Counted from the first letter of the stretch, positions 52,059 through 61,371 are shown. The stretch is DNA of 64,000 bases from Pedosphaera parvula Ellin514 (GCF_000172555.1 NZ_ABOX02000034.1:1-64000), one strand, 5' to 3'. The notes: generated by a model from the sequence alone, not told the origin. Program-made: numbers and translations.

Positions 52059-53582
52059 TTACTTTTGTGTAAAACTCTCGGCCAAGGCCACGGCCTTCAG
52101 CATGGCTTTGGATTTGTTCACGGTCTCGTCGAATTCCCCTTCCGGCGTTGAATCATTCACCCAACCGCCACCCGCCTGAACATAGGCCTTCCCATCCTTG
52201 ATGAGTGCAGTGCGAATGGTAATGCAGCAATCGAGATTGCCGTTGAAGGAGAAGTAGCCTACACAGCCGCCGTAAGTGCCGCGCTGGGTTTGTTCGAGTT
52301 CTGAAATGATTTGCATGGCTCGCACCTTCGGCGCGCCGCTCAGAGTGCCGGCAGGAAACGTCGCGCGCATCAAATCGTAAGGGGTTTTGCTCGCGGAGAG
52401 ATTGCCTTCCACCTGCGATACGATGTGCATCACGTGACTGTACCGCTCGATGACCATGAGATCTTTGACCTGCACCGTGCCGTAATCGCAAACGCGCCCG
52501 AGATCGTTGCGCGCTAGATCGACCAGCATGACATGTTCGGCGCGTTCCTTGGGATCGGCGAGCAAATCCTTTTCGTTCTTTAAATCCTGTTCATCCGTCT
52601 TGCCACGGGGACGGGTGCCGGCGATGGGCCGGATTTCGACCTTATGGTCTTCGCAGCGAACATGCAACTCGGGTGAAGCGCCAACGAGCGAGAAACCGTC
52701 GAGTTCCAGGAGGAACATGTACGGCGAAGGATTGATGGATCGGGCAGCGCGATAAATATCGATTGGAGCGGCTTTGACGGGCGTGGAAAAGCGTTGCGAC
52801 CCGACTACTTGAATGATGTCCCCCGCCCGGATGTATTCCTTGGCCTTGAGCACGTTGGCCATGAATTTTTCCTTCGTGACATTCGATTCGAACGGCAGGG
52901 AGGGAACATCAGTGGGCACGGTCACCGGCTTGTAATTGCTGGGTTGCTCCAAAAGGGAAACGAGGCGATCCACTTCAGCCACGGCGTTTTCATAGGAATC
53001 TGCCGGAGTCACACCTTCCTCGAGAATGGCGTTGACGAGAATGGTCACCGTTTGGGCGACGCGATCAAAGATCAGCAATTCATCCGCGATCAGGAAATAC
53101 ATCGTGGGGGTCTTGAGTTCATCCTTGGCGGGACGCGGCACGACCGGCTCAACATCGTGAATGAATTCATAGCCGATGAAGCCGACGGCACCTCCGGTAA
53201 AACGCGGCAGACCGGGAATGGAAACAGCGCGGTAACGCTTCATGATCCGCTCAACCACTTCAAGCCCGTCGTGGACGCATTGTGAGCAGTCGGGGCGGGC
53301 CTCGCGGATGGCGAATTTCTCAATGACTTTGCCATTCTCGATCACTTCCACGCGGTCGCCGGTCTGGCGGATGATGGCGCGGGGATTGCAACCGACAAAG
53401 GAGTAGCGGCCAAGATGTTCGCCGCCTTCGACGGATTCAAAGAGGAACGATTCTCCTTGTCCGCGGATTTTGTGATAGGCAGAAAGTGGTGTTTCGAAAT
53501 CGGCAAGAATGCGGCGGGTGACCGGGATGAGGTTCCCCTGCTTTGCCAATTCCGTAAATGATTCAAGCGTTGGTGAATACAT
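52059..53582 (-). CDS. trpE: Anthranilate synthase component I
   Basis: 507 residues, full length. Feedback-site region LLFESVEGGEHLGRYSF (the LLES motif appears as FLFESVEGG), then the chorismate-binding domain with SPYMFLLELDGFSLVGASPE, IRPIAGTRPRGKT, VDLARNDLGRV, VMHIVSQVEG, TFPAGTLSGAPKVRAM and VQAGGGWVNDSTPEGE (catalytic loop). It converts chorismate with glutamine or ammonia to anthranilate. No trpG or other trp gene follows; upstream on the same strand are a membrane protein, hisI and then hisF, a mixed his-trp arrangement. Confidence 0.95.
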   Translation of the reverse strand: MYSPTLESFTELAKQGNLIPVTRRILADFETPLSAYHKIRGQGESFLFESVEGGEHLGRYSFVGCNPRAIIRQTGDRVEVIENGKVIEKFAIREARPDCSQCVHDGLEVVERIMKRYRAVSIPGLPRFTGGAVGFIGYEFIHDVEPVVPRPAKDELKTPTMYFLIADELLIFDRVAQTVTILVNAILEEGVTPADSYENAVAEVDRLVSLLEQPSNYKPVTVPTDVPSLPFESNVTKEKFMANVLKAKEYIRAGDIIQVVGSQRFSTPVKAAPIDIYRAARSINPSPYMFLLELDGFSLVGASPELHVRCEDHKVEIRPIAGTRPRGKTDEQDLKNEKDLLADPKERAEHVMLVDLARNDLGRVCDYGTVQVKDLMVIERYSHVMHIVSQVEGNLSASKTPYDLMRATFPAGTLSGAPKVRAMQIISELEQTQRGTYGGCVGYFSFNGNLDCCITIRTALIKDGKAYVQAGGGWVNDSTPEGEFDETVNKSKAMLKAVALAESFTQK

Positions 53583-53606
53583 GGCGTATCCTGACTGGGT
53601 TGAATG

Positions 53607-54131
53607 TTAACTCATCACCCGGCGCAGACGCCAGACAGAAAGCAGTGTGTAGAACGCCACGGCGACTGCGTACGAAACAATGCCCAAGCCAATGGCCACG
53701 GGAATCAGGGAAAGATCACCAAAATACATCAAGGCGCCGCCAACGGCCGCCGTGAGCGTCGTCTGGGCGAATAGACAGAAAAGATAGAGCGAAATGCGTG
53801 TTTCCCGAACCCGTTCCACATGCCAATGGCGATAGGTTTCCTCTCCAAGAGATCGCATCAGCCAGGCTTGTTGGAAATTCCGTGCGGCTACGAGCACGCT
53901 GGAGGTGCTAATGACGATGGCGGATAGCGGCCAGGCAGCCAGGGAAAGGCACATGACCAGGTTCAACAACATGCCCCACCTCCAGCCGAGTTTCTTGGCG
54001 AGGGGGTTACCTTCGAGCATTAAAGTGGGCGTGGCGACCCAGGTGCTCAGGAAATCCATGGCCCGGGAAAAGGCCAATAAACTGAGCATGATGAAGTAAT
54101 CCGGGCTGCCAAATGGAACTGTTCCATCCAT
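53607..54131 (-). CDS. Hypothetical membrane protein between hisI and trpE
   Basis: About 174 residues with four or five hydrophobic segments: YFIMLSLLAFSRAMDFLSTWVA, MLLNLVMCLSLAAWPLSAIVI, LYLFCLFAQTTLTAAVGGAL and LIPVAIGLGIVSYAVAVAFY. The ATG at 54131 overlaps the hisI stop as TGATG, so it is translationally coupled to hisI; a GTG three bases upstream is possible. The trpE start lies 25 bp downstream. No known transporter family is recognised. Confidence 0.75.
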   Translation of the reverse strand: MDGTVPFGSPDYFIMLSLLAFSRAMDFLSTWVATPTLMLEGNPLAKKLGWRWGMLLNLVMCLSLAAWPLSAIVISTSSVLVAARNFQQAWLMRSLGEETYRHWHVERVRETRISLYLFCLFAQTTLTAAVGGALMYFGDLSLIPVAIGLGIVSYAVAVAFYTLLSVWRLRRVMS

Positions 54132-54520
54132 CACTTCTTGCCGTAAATCTGTTCCGGCGTCTCCAACTGCGGCTCAGTCGTCTTAAAACCGTCGCCACTC
54201 TCCTCAACCGAACGGAAGAAGCAGGATTTGTAGCCTTCGTGACAAGCCGCACCGATTTGCTCCACCTGGATCAAGAGCGTGTCGCCATCGCAATCAAATG
54301 CGATGTCCTTGACGGTCTGAGTATGGCCGCTGCTTTCGCCTTTCATCCAGAATTTTTGGCGGGAGCGACTCCAAAAGTGGGTCTTGCCAGTCGCGATGGT
54401 GGTTTCAATGGAGGCACGGTTCATCCAGGCCATCATGACAACACGGCCAGTGGATTGCTCTTGGATGATGGCAGGAATCAGTCCGTCCGAATTAAACTTT
54501 AATTTGTCGTAAAAGCTCAT
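54131..54520 (-). CDS. hisI: Phosphoribosyl-AMP cyclohydrolase
   Basis: 129 residues of the stand-alone HisI. KFNSDGLIPAIIQEQSTGRV opens the fold, VMMAWMNRASIETTIATG and THFWSRSRQKFWMKGESSG are signature stretches, and the metal-binding CDGD... and GAACHEGYKSCFFR cysteines are intact. It opens the ring of phosphoribosyl-AMP in histidine synthesis. There is no HisE fusion. The repeated hairpin element (54588-54844) ends about 70 bp upstream of the ATG. Confidence 0.95.
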   Translation of the reverse strand: MSFYDKLKFNSDGLIPAIIQEQSTGRVVMMAWMNRASIETTIATGKTHFWSRSRQKFWMKGESSGHTQTVKDIAFDCDGDTLLIQVEQIGAACHEGYKSCFFRSVEESGDGFKTTEPQLETPEQIYGKK

Positions 54521-54587
54521 TTGCAGTGATCAAATTAGCATATTTAAACGTTTGTAGGAAAGGACTAACGGGATCAACTGCTGGGCA

Positions 54588-54844
54588 GATGTATCTTAAT
54601 GCCGCCACAATCCGGTGGAAAAACACTTGGTTTTGCGAATTGGCGCAACTCCGAAATCCCACCACGGCTAATGCATCACCAATAGAACCCGCCCTGAGCC
54701 AAATATTTAAACGAACTGGCCTGACGCAAAATAAACTATAAAATACCCTCATTGAGTTCGGGCAATGAGGGTATTTTAAAAACGGTTGGACCCCGTGTCG
54801 AGAGAAATGGTGTGGCGGCAAACTTTCTGAGGGGAGAATGCGTC
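54588..54844. repeat. Dispersed hairpin element, copy 2
   Basis: Homologous over its length to 4920-5168 (shared blocks such as CTTAATGCCGCC, CACGGCTAATGC, TTTAAACGAACTGGC-like, CCCCGTGTCGAGAGAAATGG). The hairpin arms are AAAATACCCTCATTG (54740-54754) and CAATGAGGGTATTTT (54763-54777). Relative to copy 1 the pair T5064-A5081 is C54750-G54767, so the stem is kept by a paired change. The end repeats are less perfect than in copy 1. It fills the spacer between the DUF486 gene and hisI (54521-54882) and has the same orientation relative to hisI as copy 1 has to the ATP-grasp gene. Minus-strand ORFs across it are not credible. Confidence 0.75.
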
Positions 54845-54882
54845 CACCCGGGGATCAACTCACCCGCGAGCTCTCGGCCCTG

Positions 54883-55248
54883 TTAGTTTTTCGGGACGAC
54901 GGCAAAGGCGACGGCAGCCAGGACGCAGATGAAGGCAGCGACGTAGTTCCAGCGAATCCGGTCGCCCAGATATAGCATGGCGAAAACGCAGAAGACACAG
55001 AGGGTGATGACTTCCTGGATGATTTTAAGTTGCGGGGCGCTGTAGACCGAATTGCCATAGCGATTTGCCGGCACCTGCAGCACGTATTCAAAGAAAGCGA
55101 TACCCCAGCTCACAATGATGACTTTCCATAAAGCCGAACCTTTGTGCTTCAAATGACCGTACCAGGCGATGGTCATGAAAACGTTTGAGAAAACCAACAG
55201 AACGATGGGAAACCAACGGGATTGTAGAACAGCTGGCGGAAGACTCAT
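54883..55248 (-). CDS. DUF486 (DMT-superfamily-like) membrane protein
   Basis: 121 residues with four membrane segments: [54 protein letters not shown] and [19 protein letters not shown]. The QVPANRYG and [11 protein letters not shown] segments mark the DUF486 family, small EamA-like proteins of unknown transport role. Its ATG overlaps the hisF stop by 4 bp (ATGA), so it is co-translated with hisF. Confidence 0.9.
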   Translation of the reverse strand: MSLPPAVLQSRWFPIVLLVFSNVFMTIAWYGHLKHKGSALWKVIIVSWGIAFFEYVLQVPANRYGNSVYSAPQLKIIQEVITLCVFCVFAMLYLGDRIRWNYVAAFICVLAAVAFAVVPKN

Positions 55249-56018
55249 AAACGAACGGGAATGTTTTGTTTCGCTAGAAATTGTTTTACGTCGGCGACAG
55301 TGTATTCGCCGTAATGAAAAATACTGGCCGCGAGAACGGCATCGGCTTTGCCTTCCAGCAACACCGCGGCCATGTGTTCCAATGAACCAGCACCGCCGCT
55401 CGCAACGACTGGCACGCCGACCGACTCGCTGACTCGACTGGTGATGACGAGGTCGAAACCGGCCTTGGTGCCGTCGGCATCGATGCTGTTGAGGACGATC
55501 TCACCGGAGCCTAGTGAAACGGCTTTTTTGGCCCATTCGACAGCGTCGAGGCCGGTGGATTTGCGGCCGCCATGCGAAAAAACTTCCCAACGGTCAGGCG
55601 CAACTTTCTTAGCGTCGATGGAGACAACGATGCATTGACTGCCAAACTTTTCAGCCCCGGCGCGGATGAGATCGGGATTGGCAAGGGCGGAGGAATTGAT
55701 GCTGATTTTATCCGCCCCTGCGCGGAGCATGGTATACATGTCATCCACGGTGCGGATGCCGCCCCCGACAGTGAGAGGCATAAAACATTGCTCGGCAGCA
55801 CGTTCAATGACGCTGACCATGGAAGCACGACCCTGGGCACTGGCGGTGATATCGAAGAAAACCATTTCGTCAGCACCCTGCTCATTATAGCGAAGAGCGA
55901 GTTCCACCGGATCGCCAACGTTGCGCAATTCGCCAGCTTCGGCTTTGCCAAATTGGACGCCGCGGGTGACGTGGCCATCATGGACATCGAGACAAGGAAT
56001 AACGCGTCGGGCGAGCAT
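55245..56018 (-). CDS. hisF: Imidazole glycerol phosphate synthase cyclase subunit
   Basis: 257 residues, a complete HisF TIM barrel. The catalytic aspartates are in [14 protein letters not shown] (D11) and VVSIDAKK (near D130). The phosphate sites are [15 protein letters not shown] and [14 protein letters not shown]. It forms IGP and AICAR with HisH, which is not encoded next to it. It is the first gene of the minus-strand series hisF-DUF486-[element]-hisI-membrane protein-trpE. Confidence 0.96.
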   Translation of the reverse strand: MLARRVIPCLDVHDGHVTRGVQFGKAEAGELRNVGDPVELALRYNEQGADEMVFFDITASAQGRASMVSVIERAAEQCFMPLTVGGGIRTVDDMYTMLRAGADKISINSSALANPDLIRAGAEKFGSQCIVVSIDAKKVAPDRWEVFSHGGRKSTGLDAVEWAKKAVSLGSGEIVLNSIDADGTKAGFDLVITSRVSESVGVPVVASGGAGSLEHMAAVLLEGKADAVLAASIFHYGEYTVADVKQFLAKQNIPVRL

Positions 56019-56182
56019 GATTCTAATTATTACGTTTTAAATTGGTACACTATAATGGGCTGAAGCGGGCTCGTGGCCATATCAGCCGACACGAGGAGAA
56101 ACATAGCGGGAAAGCGGCTTTGCGCCAAAGAATTTCGGCCTAACCGTTGATTCAGGCGAATAAATGCAGGAGACGAAAGCCT

Positions 56183-56374
56183 CTACGGCTTTGGTTTTTC
56201 CTGTAGGACCAGATCGGAAGGAGGCTCGGGCACGGGAATAATGGCCACCTTGCCATCCCGCCAGACGGCAATGGGGCGACCGGCACGGCGGTGTTCCTCC
56301 AAGGCCTGTGCGACAGCGGCTTTGATGCCGCGATCTATTTTTTGCCGCAACTCGATTTTACGTTCCGTAGTCAT
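56183..56374 (-). CDS. Small conserved hypothetical protein coupled to a histidine kinase gene
   Basis: 63 residues: KIDRGIKAAVAQALEEHRRA forms a helix and GRPIAVWRDGKVAIIPVP a strand pair; this type of short protein is common but uncharacterised. Its start overlaps the stop of the hybrid kinase gene by 4 bp (ATGA), so the two are co-translated. It might modulate the kinase or be unrelated. Confidence 0.75.
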   Translation of the reverse strand: MTTERKIELRQKIDRGIKAAVAQALEEHRRAGRPIAVWRDGKVAIIPVPEPPSDLVLQEKPKP

Positions 56375-57966
56375 TCTGTTTGTAACTTTTCGCCTTTGTT
56401 GCCCAAGGTGAAGTAAAACGTAGCTCCTTTGTCCACTGCCGCTTCGGCCCAGATTTGGCCGCCATGACGCTGAATGATGCGCTGGACTGTGGCGAGGCCA
56501 ATACCGTTTCCGGCAAATTCCCTGTCGGAGTGCAGTCGATTAAAGGGTTGAAAGAGTTTTTTGGCATTCACCATATTGAAACCAGCGCCATTGTCGCGCA
56601 CGTAATAAACGCAAGGCTGGCCTTGTTGTTCTGTCGAGCCGACTTCGATGCAGGGCTGCGCAGTTTTGGAGGTGTATTTCCAGGCGTTGGAAAGGAGATT
56701 TTCCAGGGCGGCCTTCAGCAAGCCGCGATCGCCATCGACGATGAGGTCGCACGTAATGTTGACATCCACCTGCCGGGCGGGAAAGGAGGAGAATCCAGCA
56801 ACGATATCGCGCGCCAATTGGCTTAAATCCACCTGCTCGAGTTTCAACTCGGCGCGAACCACTTGCGACAATCGGAGCAGGTCATCGATCAACTGGCCCA
56901 TGCAATCACCAGCGTTCCGGATCTTTTGGACCCAGAGATTCTCATCCTTGTCCAGCTTGGCGGTGGACTTTTGAAGCAGGAGACCGGAAAAACCCTGTAT
57001 GCTGCGCAGAGGTGCGCCGAGGTCGTGGGAAACAGCGTAGGAGAAGGCTTCAAGTTCGTGATTGGCGGCTTCCAACTGGGCCGTGCGGCTTTTGACGCGC
57101 TGTTCGAGTTCGTCATGGATCTGGATATTTTCCATGGCAACGGCGGTGGTGTTGGCGAGGGTCTGGAGCAACTCGACTTCCTCGGTGGTGGGCAAATGGC
57201 CTTGCGCCCAATAGTTGCCGATGGCACCGAGAGGACAATCAGGGCGGATGGGTACCATGGCCAGGCTTTTGACGAAGGTGGGGCGGTAGGCATCGGCAGG
57301 GATGCGAGGATCCTTATAAATATCCTCAATCACTGCTGGCTCGCGGTTGAGCATGACCCAACCGCTGATGCAACTGCTGAGAGGAAAGCGTTGCCCCTTC
57401 CAGAGGGGACTGATGGCATCTTCATCGGCATAATGGCAACACTCGCCTTCGCGCAGGACGAAGGTGGCGCCATCGGCACCGGTGAGTTCCCGGGCGGCGT
57501 GGCGGACGATGGCCATGACGGTTGGGAGATCGCGCGCGAGGGAAAGTTCCTGAACGGCGGAGACGAGGCACTTCATGGCGCGGTTGCGCCGTGTCAATTG
57601 CCGGTTTTGGTAATAACGTTCAATGATGACAGCGAGCTGCCGCAGGTTGTCCTTGTGAACACAATCGCTGGCACCAGCGGCGAAACTGGCCTGGATTTGT
57701 TTGCGATCAGAATTCCCGGAGAGGCAAATGATCGGGGTTTCAGGGAGCTTTTTGCGGGCCATTTCGAGCGCCTGGAGACCAGTGAAGCCAGGCATCGCGT
57801 GATCGGCCAGAATGAGATCGTAGGGCTCGGATTCAAGTGCAGTGGCAAAGGCGGCGTGACCGTGCACCTGGTTTATGCTGGCGGGGATACCAAGGTCACT
57901 CAAAGCTTGCTCAACAAAGAAGGCATCATCCGGGTGATCTTCAAGATGCAAAATACGTAACAACAT
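56371..57966 (-). CDS. Hybrid sensor: receiver-GAF-histidine kinase
   Basis: 531 residues: an N-terminal receiver domain (acidic residues in LHLEDHPDD, phospho-acceptor D55 in LILADHAMPG, K105), a GAF domain near 140-285 (LSLARDLPTVMAIVRHAARE, GECCHYADEDAISP), a coiled coil, a DHp helix with H314 (FSYAVSHDLGAPLRSIQGFS) and an HATPase domain (LENLLSNAWKYT, VRDNGAGFN, GNGIGLATVQRI). The receiver at the N terminus may gate the kinase. There is no membrane segment. It resembles phytochrome-like and HWE-unrelated soluble hybrid kinases with a cofactor-capable GAF, though no chromophore Cys is obvious. The small gene after it is translationally coupled. Confidence 0.9.
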   Translation of the reverse strand: MLLRILHLEDHPDDAFFVEQALSDLGIPASINQVHGHAAFATALESEPYDLILADHAMPGFTGLQALEMARKKLPETPIICLSGNSDRKQIQASFAAGASDCVHKDNLRQLAVIIERYYQNRQLTRRNRAMKCLVSAVQELSLARDLPTVMAIVRHAARELTGADGATFVLREGECCHYADEDAISPLWKGQRFPLSSCISGWVMLNREPAVIEDIYKDPRIPADAYRPTFVKSLAMVPIRPDCPLGAIGNYWAQGHLPTTEEVELLQTLANTTAVAMENIQIHDELEQRVKSRTAQLEAANHELEAFSYAVSHDLGAPLRSIQGFSGLLLQKSTAKLDKDENLWVQKIRNAGDCMGQLIDDLLRLSQVVRAELKLEQVDLSQLARDIVAGFSSFPARQVDVNITCDLIVDGDRGLLKAALENLLSNAWKYTSKTAQPCIEVGSTEQQGQPCVYYVRDNGAGFNMVNAKKLFQPFNRLHSDREFAGNGIGLATVQRIIQRHGGQIWAEAAVDKGATFYFTLGNKGEKLQTE

Positions 57967-58094
57967 AGATTAAGCCACAGGTTGCCATAATAAATACCCG
58001 ATTGGTCATTTTTGCAAGAATTGCGGAGGTAACAGCCTGAACTGGAAAGGACCGAATGCCGGCAATGGACTCCGATCCGGTCCGCCAAACATAA

Positions 58095-59543
58095 TCAATT
58101 CTCCCGGTAACGCGTCGATTTCGTGCGATCTTTTTCCATCTCCGCTCGCACCAGGGCAATCTTGGCCCGGATCAACTCGCGATTTTCCTCTTTGGCCACC
58201 TTGAGTTCCTCGGTCAATTCATCGATTCGTTGTTCGTAAATTTCATTGCGCTGCTGGATCTGGGATTCAATTTTTGCCAATCGCTCATCGATGGCCAAAG
58301 CCCGGAGTGCGGCCGCCTGCTGCGTTTCCATCAACTCGGCCCGTTGCGACAGAAGTTTTCGGACCAGCTTCTCCTTCAACCAGTGACTTAAGTGCGGCAA
58401 CAAACCTTCCCTCATCACGGCATTCGCCTCGTCAGCACGCCTTTCGGCCAACAGGGCACGCTGCTGCCAGGTTTGCAGGTCATTGGCGCCCTCCGGAATC
58501 ATGGGCACGACGTTTGAATTCGCCTTCCTGCGGGAAAGCATGGCCAGATTCCAAATGATGATCACCACCAGAAACAAGACGATCGCTGCGCCGCCCCACA
58601 ACCATCGGAAATCGATTTGACCCACTGCTTTCGGCACCGGCTCCGCTAGGACCACCGGTGTTTCTGCCTGCTGGGTCTCGGTGGTTTCAACTTTGGCCGG
58701 CAGAGGCTCGGGCCGGACAGTTTCAGCAACCATGATTTTCGCCGGGTCCAATTCCAGATCGTAGGTGATCAACTGGCGGCTGGATAATACATCGGATGAA
58801 ATCTGCCGCTCATTCGCAAACCCGGCGTTCTTTAGAAAAAGGTAATCGCCAGCCGGTTTCCTGCCGGCATTCTGAGCTATCTCGGCGGCCCGGCCAACCA
58901 AACCAGCTTCTTCCAGAATCCTCGGGCCATTCGTATGCGCCGGTTTTGGAGAGTCAACGAAATTTCCGGCGATGACCATCGCTTCAGCCCGATTGGCGGT
59001 CCAGTTGCGAAAGGAATCGATTTGGCCAAGCAACTGCTTCGCTGAAGCGGCATCACCTTGTTGAATCGTAAAGAAGCCCACATTTTTATTGCCGAGACGA
59101 ATGGCGGCGAAAGCGAACCCGCCCGCAGTTACAGATTGGCTCCTATTTTTCCACGGTTCCGACCAGGCAATCAGCGCTGGGTTTCGCGATAAGATGGCCA
59201 CCTGCTGCGCGCCGCCTGCTGACTTGAAGGAGGAACAGGTCAGCACGCGGTAAGTCTCCGGCTTCAGATATTGAGCCAGTTTTTTGCAGCTATTCCAATC
59301 GGTCACTTGCTGAAGCAGAATGACGTCCGGATGCAGGTTTTTAAGCATCACTGCTGCTTCCTGCAGGCGGATTTCGGTAACCTGCTGCGGCGACACATTG
59401 GTTGCCCCCACCAATACCGGGGCAAAATTCCAGGTGGTCAGGCGTATGGTATCGGCTTGGACATTCAGAAGGCAGAAGCAGAAGGCCAGACATGCCAGCC
59501 AGCAACCGCGCGCGTAAAATGTTAGAGGCGCGTTCTTGTTCAT
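58095..59543 (-). CDS. Membrane protein with a degenerate endonuclease/exonuclease/phosphatase-like domain and coiled coil
   Basis: 482 residues: a signal/anchor near the start (GCWLACLAFCFCLLNVQA), then an EEP-fold-like domain (RLTTWNFAPVL, LHPDVILLQQVTDWNSC, VMVIAGNF-like NFVDSPKPAHTNGPRI). Key catalytic positions are changed: the LQE glutamate is Gln (LLQQ) and GDxN is GNFVD. A membrane segment (WLWGGAAIVLFLVVIIIWNLAML) near residue 330 and a ~130-residue charged coiled coil (LAKIESQIQQRNEIYEQRID) follow. It is co-translated with the preceding gene (4-bp overlap). Likely non-enzymatic; the role is unknown. Confidence 0.65.
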   Translation of the reverse strand: MNKNAPLTFYARGCWLACLAFCFCLLNVQADTIRLTTWNFAPVLVGATNVSPQQVTEIRLQEAAVMLKNLHPDVILLQQVTDWNSCKKLAQYLKPETYRVLTCSSFKSAGGAQQVAILSRNPALIAWSEPWKNRSQSVTAGGFAFAAIRLGNKNVGFFTIQQGDAASAKQLLGQIDSFRNWTANRAEAMVIAGNFVDSPKPAHTNGPRILEEAGLVGRAAEIAQNAGRKPAGDYLFLKNAGFANERQISSDVLSSRQLITYDLELDPAKIMVAETVRPEPLPAKVETTETQQAETPVVLAEPVPKAVGQIDFRWLWGGAAIVLFLVVIIIWNLAMLSRRKANSNVVPMIPEGANDLQTWQQRALLAERRADEANAVMREGLLPHLSHWLKEKLVRKLLSQRAELMETQQAAALRALAIDERLAKIESQIQQRNEIYEQRIDELTEELKVAKEENRELIRAKIALVRAEMEKDRTKSTRYREN

Positions 59544-60760
59544 TCTGCAGTGATGCCAATGAGAAATGGCGCTGGCCCCGCCATGCTTGATACGAAATCG
59601 ACGCTTTGAACTTCCACGTCCGGCGCCGGATTGATCCAGGTGGTCTCAAACAGCCGGATCTTCATATTTTTGTCTTTGCTTACTTCGTTGCTCCCGGTCC
59701 AGGCGACGACCAGATCCTCCGGCGCTGGCGGTTCGCCCGGCAGGACATGCCAGTTGCGAACATCGTGGCCGTAGATGATGGGAACTTCCAGTTGTTTGTT
59801 GCTGGTGGCGAGATGGATTATATAAGTGCCAATTTGCGTCCCTTCGTCGCTCGCAGCGCCAAAGCCTGCCGCATGCAGGAAGTGCAGGCGCTGACATTTT
59901 TGATGCACCTGGATGTCCTTCGCCTGTTCGGGAAACTTTTTGGAGGAAGGCGATTTGCCAGCGAGCTGGACGACGCCGCGGATGTCCCAGTCCACCCAAC
60001 CGAGCGTTTGCAAGCCGCTGGGAAGTTCCGCCAGACTGTGGCCCGCGCTGCCAAGCCACGATTCGGTCAACGAGGTGTTGTAAAATTTGCCGAGATCCAA
60101 CTGCCCGGGCTTGGCCTGCCGATCACGTGCGGGAAAACGCGCTGGCGCAGATTTGGCAGTCGCTGGAGCTTTCCTCTTCTCTGCGGCAAAGATGCGCTCG
60201 GGCTTCAACTCGGCAATGTCCATGCGATTGGTCAGCAAGGTTTCCCACGAGGTTCCGCTATCATAAATCCTGCCGTCATAAGCGAGGTTCAACAGCGGGG
60301 TATGATGCCGGCAACGAACAATGGGAACCACCGAGCCCGCCAGCCCCATCTGCTGGCGCTTCCATTCACGCCTCGTTTTGGTGACCTGTAGGGATTTAAT
60401 GGTCATCAACGCAGTGCTGAATTCATAAACATAGGAAGTCGCAATTTGAGGATCGGCCAGTCCCCGGGCTTCCGTCTGGCCCGTCCGCTTGCAGACCGGG
60501 CAAAGGAGGACGTTGACATCGGTCACATATTGCGGCACCAGGTCGGACAACCAGTTCGGAATATCCTTTTTGTCGGCCTGATAAGCTTGAATCGCTTCGT
60601 AGATCACTTTCAGATTCTTGATGCAGGCTTCCTTTTCCTGCGCAGCCAGCGTGGTCTTATCATCGGCAGACTTGCCTGGCTCCTCGGGTGCAGCGAAGAC
60701 CGCCGAAGCGGAAGCCCAAATCAGCAATACGAGACAGAACCACGCGATGCGGCTTTTCAT
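59540..60760 (-). CDS. Exported hypothetical protein resembling pseudopilin-related proteins
   Basis: 406 residues from the ATG at 60760, which opens a signal peptide (IAWFCLVLLIWASASAVFA). After it, CIKNLKVIYEAIQAYQADKK and NWLSDLVPQYVTDVNVLLCP resemble the N-terminal helix and loop of G-type pseudopilins, but the prepilin cleavage motif is absent. The C-terminal half (LGWVDWDIRGVVQLAG, GFGAASDEGTQIGTYIIHL, FETTWINPAPDVEVQSVDF) looks like a carbohydrate- or galactose-binding beta-sandwich. Its stop overlaps the start of the degenerate nuclease-fold gene by 4 bp, so the two proteins probably act together. Confidence 0.6.
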   Translation of the reverse strand: MKSRIAWFCLVLLIWASASAVFAAPEEPGKSADDKTTLAAQEKEACIKNLKVIYEAIQAYQADKKDIPNWLSDLVPQYVTDVNVLLCPVCKRTGQTEARGLADPQIATSYVYEFSTALMTIKSLQVTKTRREWKRQQMGLAGSVVPIVRCRHHTPLLNLAYDGRIYDSGTSWETLLTNRMDIAELKPERIFAAEKRKAPATAKSAPARFPARDRQAKPGQLDLGKFYNTSLTESWLGSAGHSLAELPSGLQTLGWVDWDIRGVVQLAGKSPSSKKFPEQAKDIQVHQKCQRLHFLHAAGFGAASDEGTQIGTYIIHLATSNKQLEVPIIYGHDVRNWHVLPGEPPAPEDLVVAWTGSNEVSKDKNMKIRLFETTWINPAPDVEVQSVDFVSSMAGPAPFLIGITAE

Positions 60761-60951
60761 AAAACTGGATTCCCAACATTGGTCCGGCCAGCGTTCATAG
60801 TATTTTGAGGTTATCTCAACCGGCAACGATGCAGGTGTCAATGCGAAATGGCTGAAAAGGGAGGACTTCAAGTTGCGGATTAGGACGTTGTCCGGTTGGA
60901 AATGGTATTCTGTTGGTAGCGGCGCGGACCGACTGATGTCATAATGGCGCA

Positions 60952-61371
60952 ATGAACAAAGTTCCGAAAAGCGCCTACGAGAAAGTTAATGGCCTGGTTT
61001 ATTTTGCGCGGATGCTGGATAAAATCCGTCTGCATGCGCGTGGCGAGTTGAGGGCTGATTTCCATGCCAATCTGGGCAAAGGGGGCGATGGCCGGTGCAC
61101 AGATTTTCTAAGGGTGGCGTATGCAGACTTGCGCGAACGTGTGCTCCAGGGTGGTTCGGATGAGGAAATCCTGGAGTGGTGTTTTCAGCAGGGACGCCGA
61201 TTGAATGACGGTGATGTCACGATTTGGAATCAATTTGCCACGAAGCTGGGCTGGAACGATCCGGCAACGGCAGTGCTGCAGCGCTTTAAAATGGAAAGCG
61301 GTTTAAGCCAACGTGAGGACATTTTCACCCTTTTCGAATATTTCGAGGTGGATGAGGGACGGAAGAAGTAG
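60952..61371 (+). CDS. DUF5069 domain protein
   Basis: 139 residues matching DUF5069: KVNGLVYFARMLDKIRLHAR, LRADFHANLGKGGDGRCTDF, RVAYADLRERVLQGGSDEEI, LEWCFQQGRRLNDGDVTIWN, FATKLGWNDPATAVLQRFK. The family is common in Verrucomicrobia and Planctomycetes and has no known function. The gene is divergent from the exported-protein/nuclease-fold pair. Confidence 0.9.
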   Translation: MNKVPKSAYEKVNGLVYFARMLDKIRLHARGELRADFHANLGKGGDGRCTDFLRVAYADLRERVLQGGSDEEILEWCFQQGRRLNDGDVTIWNQFATKLGWNDPATAVLQRFKMESGLSQREDIFTLFEYFEVDEGRKK

